Of a DNA stretch of 13,236 bases, positions 11,834 to 13,236 are shown piece by piece (the first letter of the stretch is position 1; every line of letters begins with the position of its first letter). A program made the position numbers and the translations under genes. The stretch is taken from assembly GCA_020024765.1 (NCBI GenBank), contig JAHHTG010000026.1, forward strand, positions 1 to 13,236, in the 5' to 3' direction. This DNA is from Thomasclavelia sp. (lineage in GTDB: Bacteria > Bacillota_I > Bacilli_A > Erysipelotrichales > Erysipelotrichaceae). Under the pieces are notes generated by a model. It saw only the letters and a list, made by a program, of their open reading frames with translations, did no database searches and was not told where the DNA came from.

Positions 11834-12631
11834 TTAGTTAGTACCCATGCTCATTGTTTCAGGCAGTGTTGCACCACCATCAATAACGAATTGACCACCT
11901 GTGATGTAACTTGATTCATCACTACCTAAGAATGCAAATAATTCACCAACTTCTTGTGGCTTAGCTAGACGTTTCATCGGAACGTTAGCTGCGATATCAG
12001 CGATTGCTTGTTCAGGATTTTCAGGATTTGATTCAACCGCCATCTTTTCAACCATCGGAGTTCTTGCATAACCTAATTGTGAACAATTAACTCGAATATT
12101 TCTCGTTGCATATTCAACAGCTAGACATTTAGTTAAACCAACCAATGCAGCTTTACTCATTGCATATGCAGCTTCACCACCATCAGCAACAAGATCACCA
12201 GTCACGCTTGAAGCAATAACAATTGAACCTTTGCCCTCTTTTAACATATATGGAACAACGGCCTTACATGTATTCCATGCTCCTTTAATATTGACATCAA
12301 TATGGAAATCACGTATTTCATCACTCATTTCTTCAAATGGTGCTAAGCGGCAAACGCCTGCGTTAGCGCATGCAATATCTAGTTTGCCAAATGTTTCAAC
12401 TGTTTGCTTAGCCGCTGCATCCAAATCTTCGCGTTTAGCGACATTACCGACAAAAGTAATTACTTCAGTATGATATGTATCACGGATCTTTTGAGCCGTT
12501 TCTTTGACTCTTTCATCTAAATCAAACATACAGATTTTAGCCCCATATTTAGCATAAACTTCTGAAATACCAGCACCTAAGCCAAAAGCTGCACCTGTAA
12601 TCAACGCAACTTTACCATCTAATTTTGCCAT
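11834..12631 (-). CDS. UcpA-like short-chain dehydrogenase/reductase
   Basis: A 265-residue classical SDR. The cofactor motif TGAAFGLG is at 12-19, and D37 after the second strand indicates NAD(H). NAG is at 90-92, and the catalytic set is N114, S141/S142, Y156 and K160 (YAMSK). The stretches AGVCRLAPFEEMSDEIRDFH (91-110), VTGDLVADGGEAAY (143-156) and the C-terminal VIDGGATLPETMSMG (249-263) match what I recall of E. coli UcpA. The UcpA substrate is not firmly known. An oddity is NCSQLGYARTP (182-192): most classical SDRs have Pro-Gly where this has Leu-Gly. The ATG follows AAGGAG. The gene appears to be a single-gene unit, closed by a strong terminator. Confidence 0.9.
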   Translation of the reverse strand: MAKLDGKVALITGAAFGLGAGISEVYAKYGAKICMFDLDERVKETAQKIRDTYHTEVITFVGNVAKREDLDAAAKQTVETFGKLDIACANAGVCRLAPFEEMSDEIRDFHIDVNIKGAWNTCKAVVPYMLKEGKGSIVIASSVTGDLVADGGEAAYAMSKAALVGLTKCLAVEYATRNIRVNCSQLGYARTPMVEKMAVESNPENPEQAIADIAANVPMKRLAKPQEVGELFAFLGSDESSYITGGQFVIDGGATLPETMSMGTN

Positions 12632-12658
12632 TTTGTTTCTCCTTTTACTTATACGTTC

Positions 12659-12667
12659 ATCTTAACA
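12659..12667 (-). promoter_or_regulatory. Possible extended -10 promoter of the UcpA-like gene
   Basis: TGTTAAGAT on the minus strand, 27 bp before the ATG, with no clear -35. A perfect TATAAT at 12700-12695 is an alternative and would give a longer leader of about 57 nt. Confidence 0.35.
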
Positions 12668-12709
12668 CAAAAGACCGTTTAAAACTCACATATGATTATA
12701 GGAATTTAA

Positions 12710-12897
12710 TTATTTAATTTTATCAATTGTTTTCATTACAAGCCAAACAGCGCTAGAACCAATTGATGTGTATGGAAGAACTTAAAATTATTTAATACTT
12801 GCAACCGATGTTTTTTAGCACTCATATCAAAATTATAATCAATGAAGTTCTCTTTCAATAAAATACATAAATGTTTTTCATCAACAAACTTAAACAA
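12710..12897 (-). pseudogene. Possible remnant of a small regulator or other protein, frameshifted
   Basis: This is the bulk of the 310-bp gap 12632-12941, which holds no intact gene. On the minus strand, a frame open from 12897 reads LFKFVDEKHLCILLKENF and on to about residue 40 (KHRLQVLNNFKFFHT), stopping at 12736. A second frame takes over near 12770 and reads SIGSSAVWLVMKTIDKIK to a stop at 12710. Joined, they look like a helical C-terminal domain, possibly of a TetR-type regulator, broken by a frameshift. There is no start codon with a ribosome binding site and no recognised motif, so chance open frames in AT-rich DNA remain a real alternative. Confidence 0.25.
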
Positions 12898-12900
12898 TTT

Positions 12901-12925
12901 AAAACAGCAGAAAATACCACTGTTT
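12901..12925 (-). terminator. Probable terminator of the ATC-hydrolase-family gene
   Basis: On the minus strand AAACAG pairs with CTGTTT, extended inward by two G-U pairs and one G-C around a 6-nt loop, and ends in TTTT. It lies 16 bp after the stop codon. The stem is weak. Confidence 0.5.
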
Positions 12926-12941
12926 CCTACTGATAGCGTTT

Positions 12942-13236
12942 TTATTTATTATCAATTTTAAGGTCAAAATCGCAACAATCGCCTCCCCTTGCAAGAGTCT
13001 TTGTCCTTGTGAATTCGAGGCATGGATGCATATTGCCATAGCATAAATCATCAGTCGCACAAAAAATTGGTGCTAACTCTTCACAATGCAAGTCACGGCA
13101 TAATTTAAGATATGGGCAAGCAGTCATATTAAATCGAACTCTTTGATTATTTGTTTCTTTATATTCAAACGCAAAGCCACCATCCGGACTAAACAGTTTT
13201 GGCATAAAAGTCTTCCAAAGCCAAGGCATAATATGG
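12942..13236 (-). CDS. L-2-amino-thiazoline-4-carboxylic acid (ATC) hydrolase family protein, N-terminal part outside window
   Basis: The frame is open to the right edge; the Met at 13229 has no ribosome binding site visible and family members are about 200 residues, so the 95+ residues here are the C-terminal part. The family pattern is seen in order: VRFNMTACPYLKLCRDL, ELAPIFCATDDLCYG, LEFTRTKTLARGGDCCDFDL (CPY ... C..D ... RT.T.A.G...CDF). ATC hydrolase of Pseudomonas opens the thiazoline ring on the way to L-cysteine, but most members of this large family in gut Bacillota have no tested role. The fragment carries many cysteines (eight in 95 residues), several at the family's conserved positions. 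A weak terminator follows. Confidence 0.75.
   Translation of the reverse strand, partial: HIMPWLWKTFMPKLFSPDGGFAFEYKETNNQRVRFNMTACPYLKLCRDLHCEELAPIFCATDDLCYGNMHPCLEFTRTKTLARGGDCCDFDLKIDNK

Noticed and set aside
12231..12473. 80-codon plus-strand frame inside the UcpA-like gene
   Set aside because: Antisense shadow of strongly conserved SDR sequence.
12632..12941. Riboswitch or small RNA in the 310-bp gap
   Set aside because: Only weak A/T palindromes and a probable terminator are seen; no conserved riboswitch core recognised.

Overview
The window reads as chromosomal DNA of a low-GC Bacillota bacterium. The base composition is AT-rich, Shine-Dalgarno sites are strong (GGAGG type), promoters are TTGACA/TATAAT-like, and intrinsic terminators are frequent. 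The blocks tmcAL / yceD-rpmF / mraZ-rsmH-ftsL-pbp are in the order I remember from Bacillus subtilis (ylbM, ylbN, rpmF ... mraZ, rsmH, ftsL, pbpB). TGA is used as a stop (end of mraZ), which argues against a mycoplasma code. The overall style suggests a commensal such as an erysipelotrichial or related lineage, but that placement is inference.

Left part (1-3074, minus strand): a leucine-carboxyl-methyltransferase-type SAM methyltransferase runs off the left edge and has its own promoter and a palindromic operator candidate. To its right is a translationally coupled pair, a Y-family translesion polymerase and a YolD-like partner. Next come a 67-aa protein of unknown function and an AlaX-like tRNA-editing protein with a DHHA1 domain. 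A divergent D-2-hydroxyacid dehydrogenase lies on the plus strand (4272-5225).

Centre (5278-9295, minus strand): a short division and cell-wall operon, mraZ-rsmH-ftsL-PBP (class B, two PASTA domains). It starts at a good sigma-A promoter with three 10-bp-spaced MraZ boxes lying over the mraZ ribosome binding site, and it ends in an intrinsic terminator straight after the PBP. No mraY, murD or ftsQAZ follows.

Right of centre: yceD and rpmF (the L32 gene, 49 codons) form a small operon closed by two tandem terminators. It is divergent from tmcAL. The two promoters occupy the same ~37 bp, and both transcripts should begin at or within a few bases of their start codons.

Right part (11283-13236, minus strand): a low-molecular-weight protein tyrosine phosphatase, a UcpA-like short-chain dehydrogenase, a ~250-bp non-coding stretch with a possible frameshifted gene remnant, and the C-terminal part of an ATC-hydrolase-family protein cut by the right edge.

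Most of this is housekeeping DNA. I see no insertion sequence, phage gene, CRISPR array, tRNA or rRNA, and nothing that looks like a new multi-gene system. The most interesting signals are the interleaved divergent promoters with predicted leaderless tmcAL mRNA, the MraZ operator placed on the ribosome binding site, and the altered zinc site in the AlaX-like protein.
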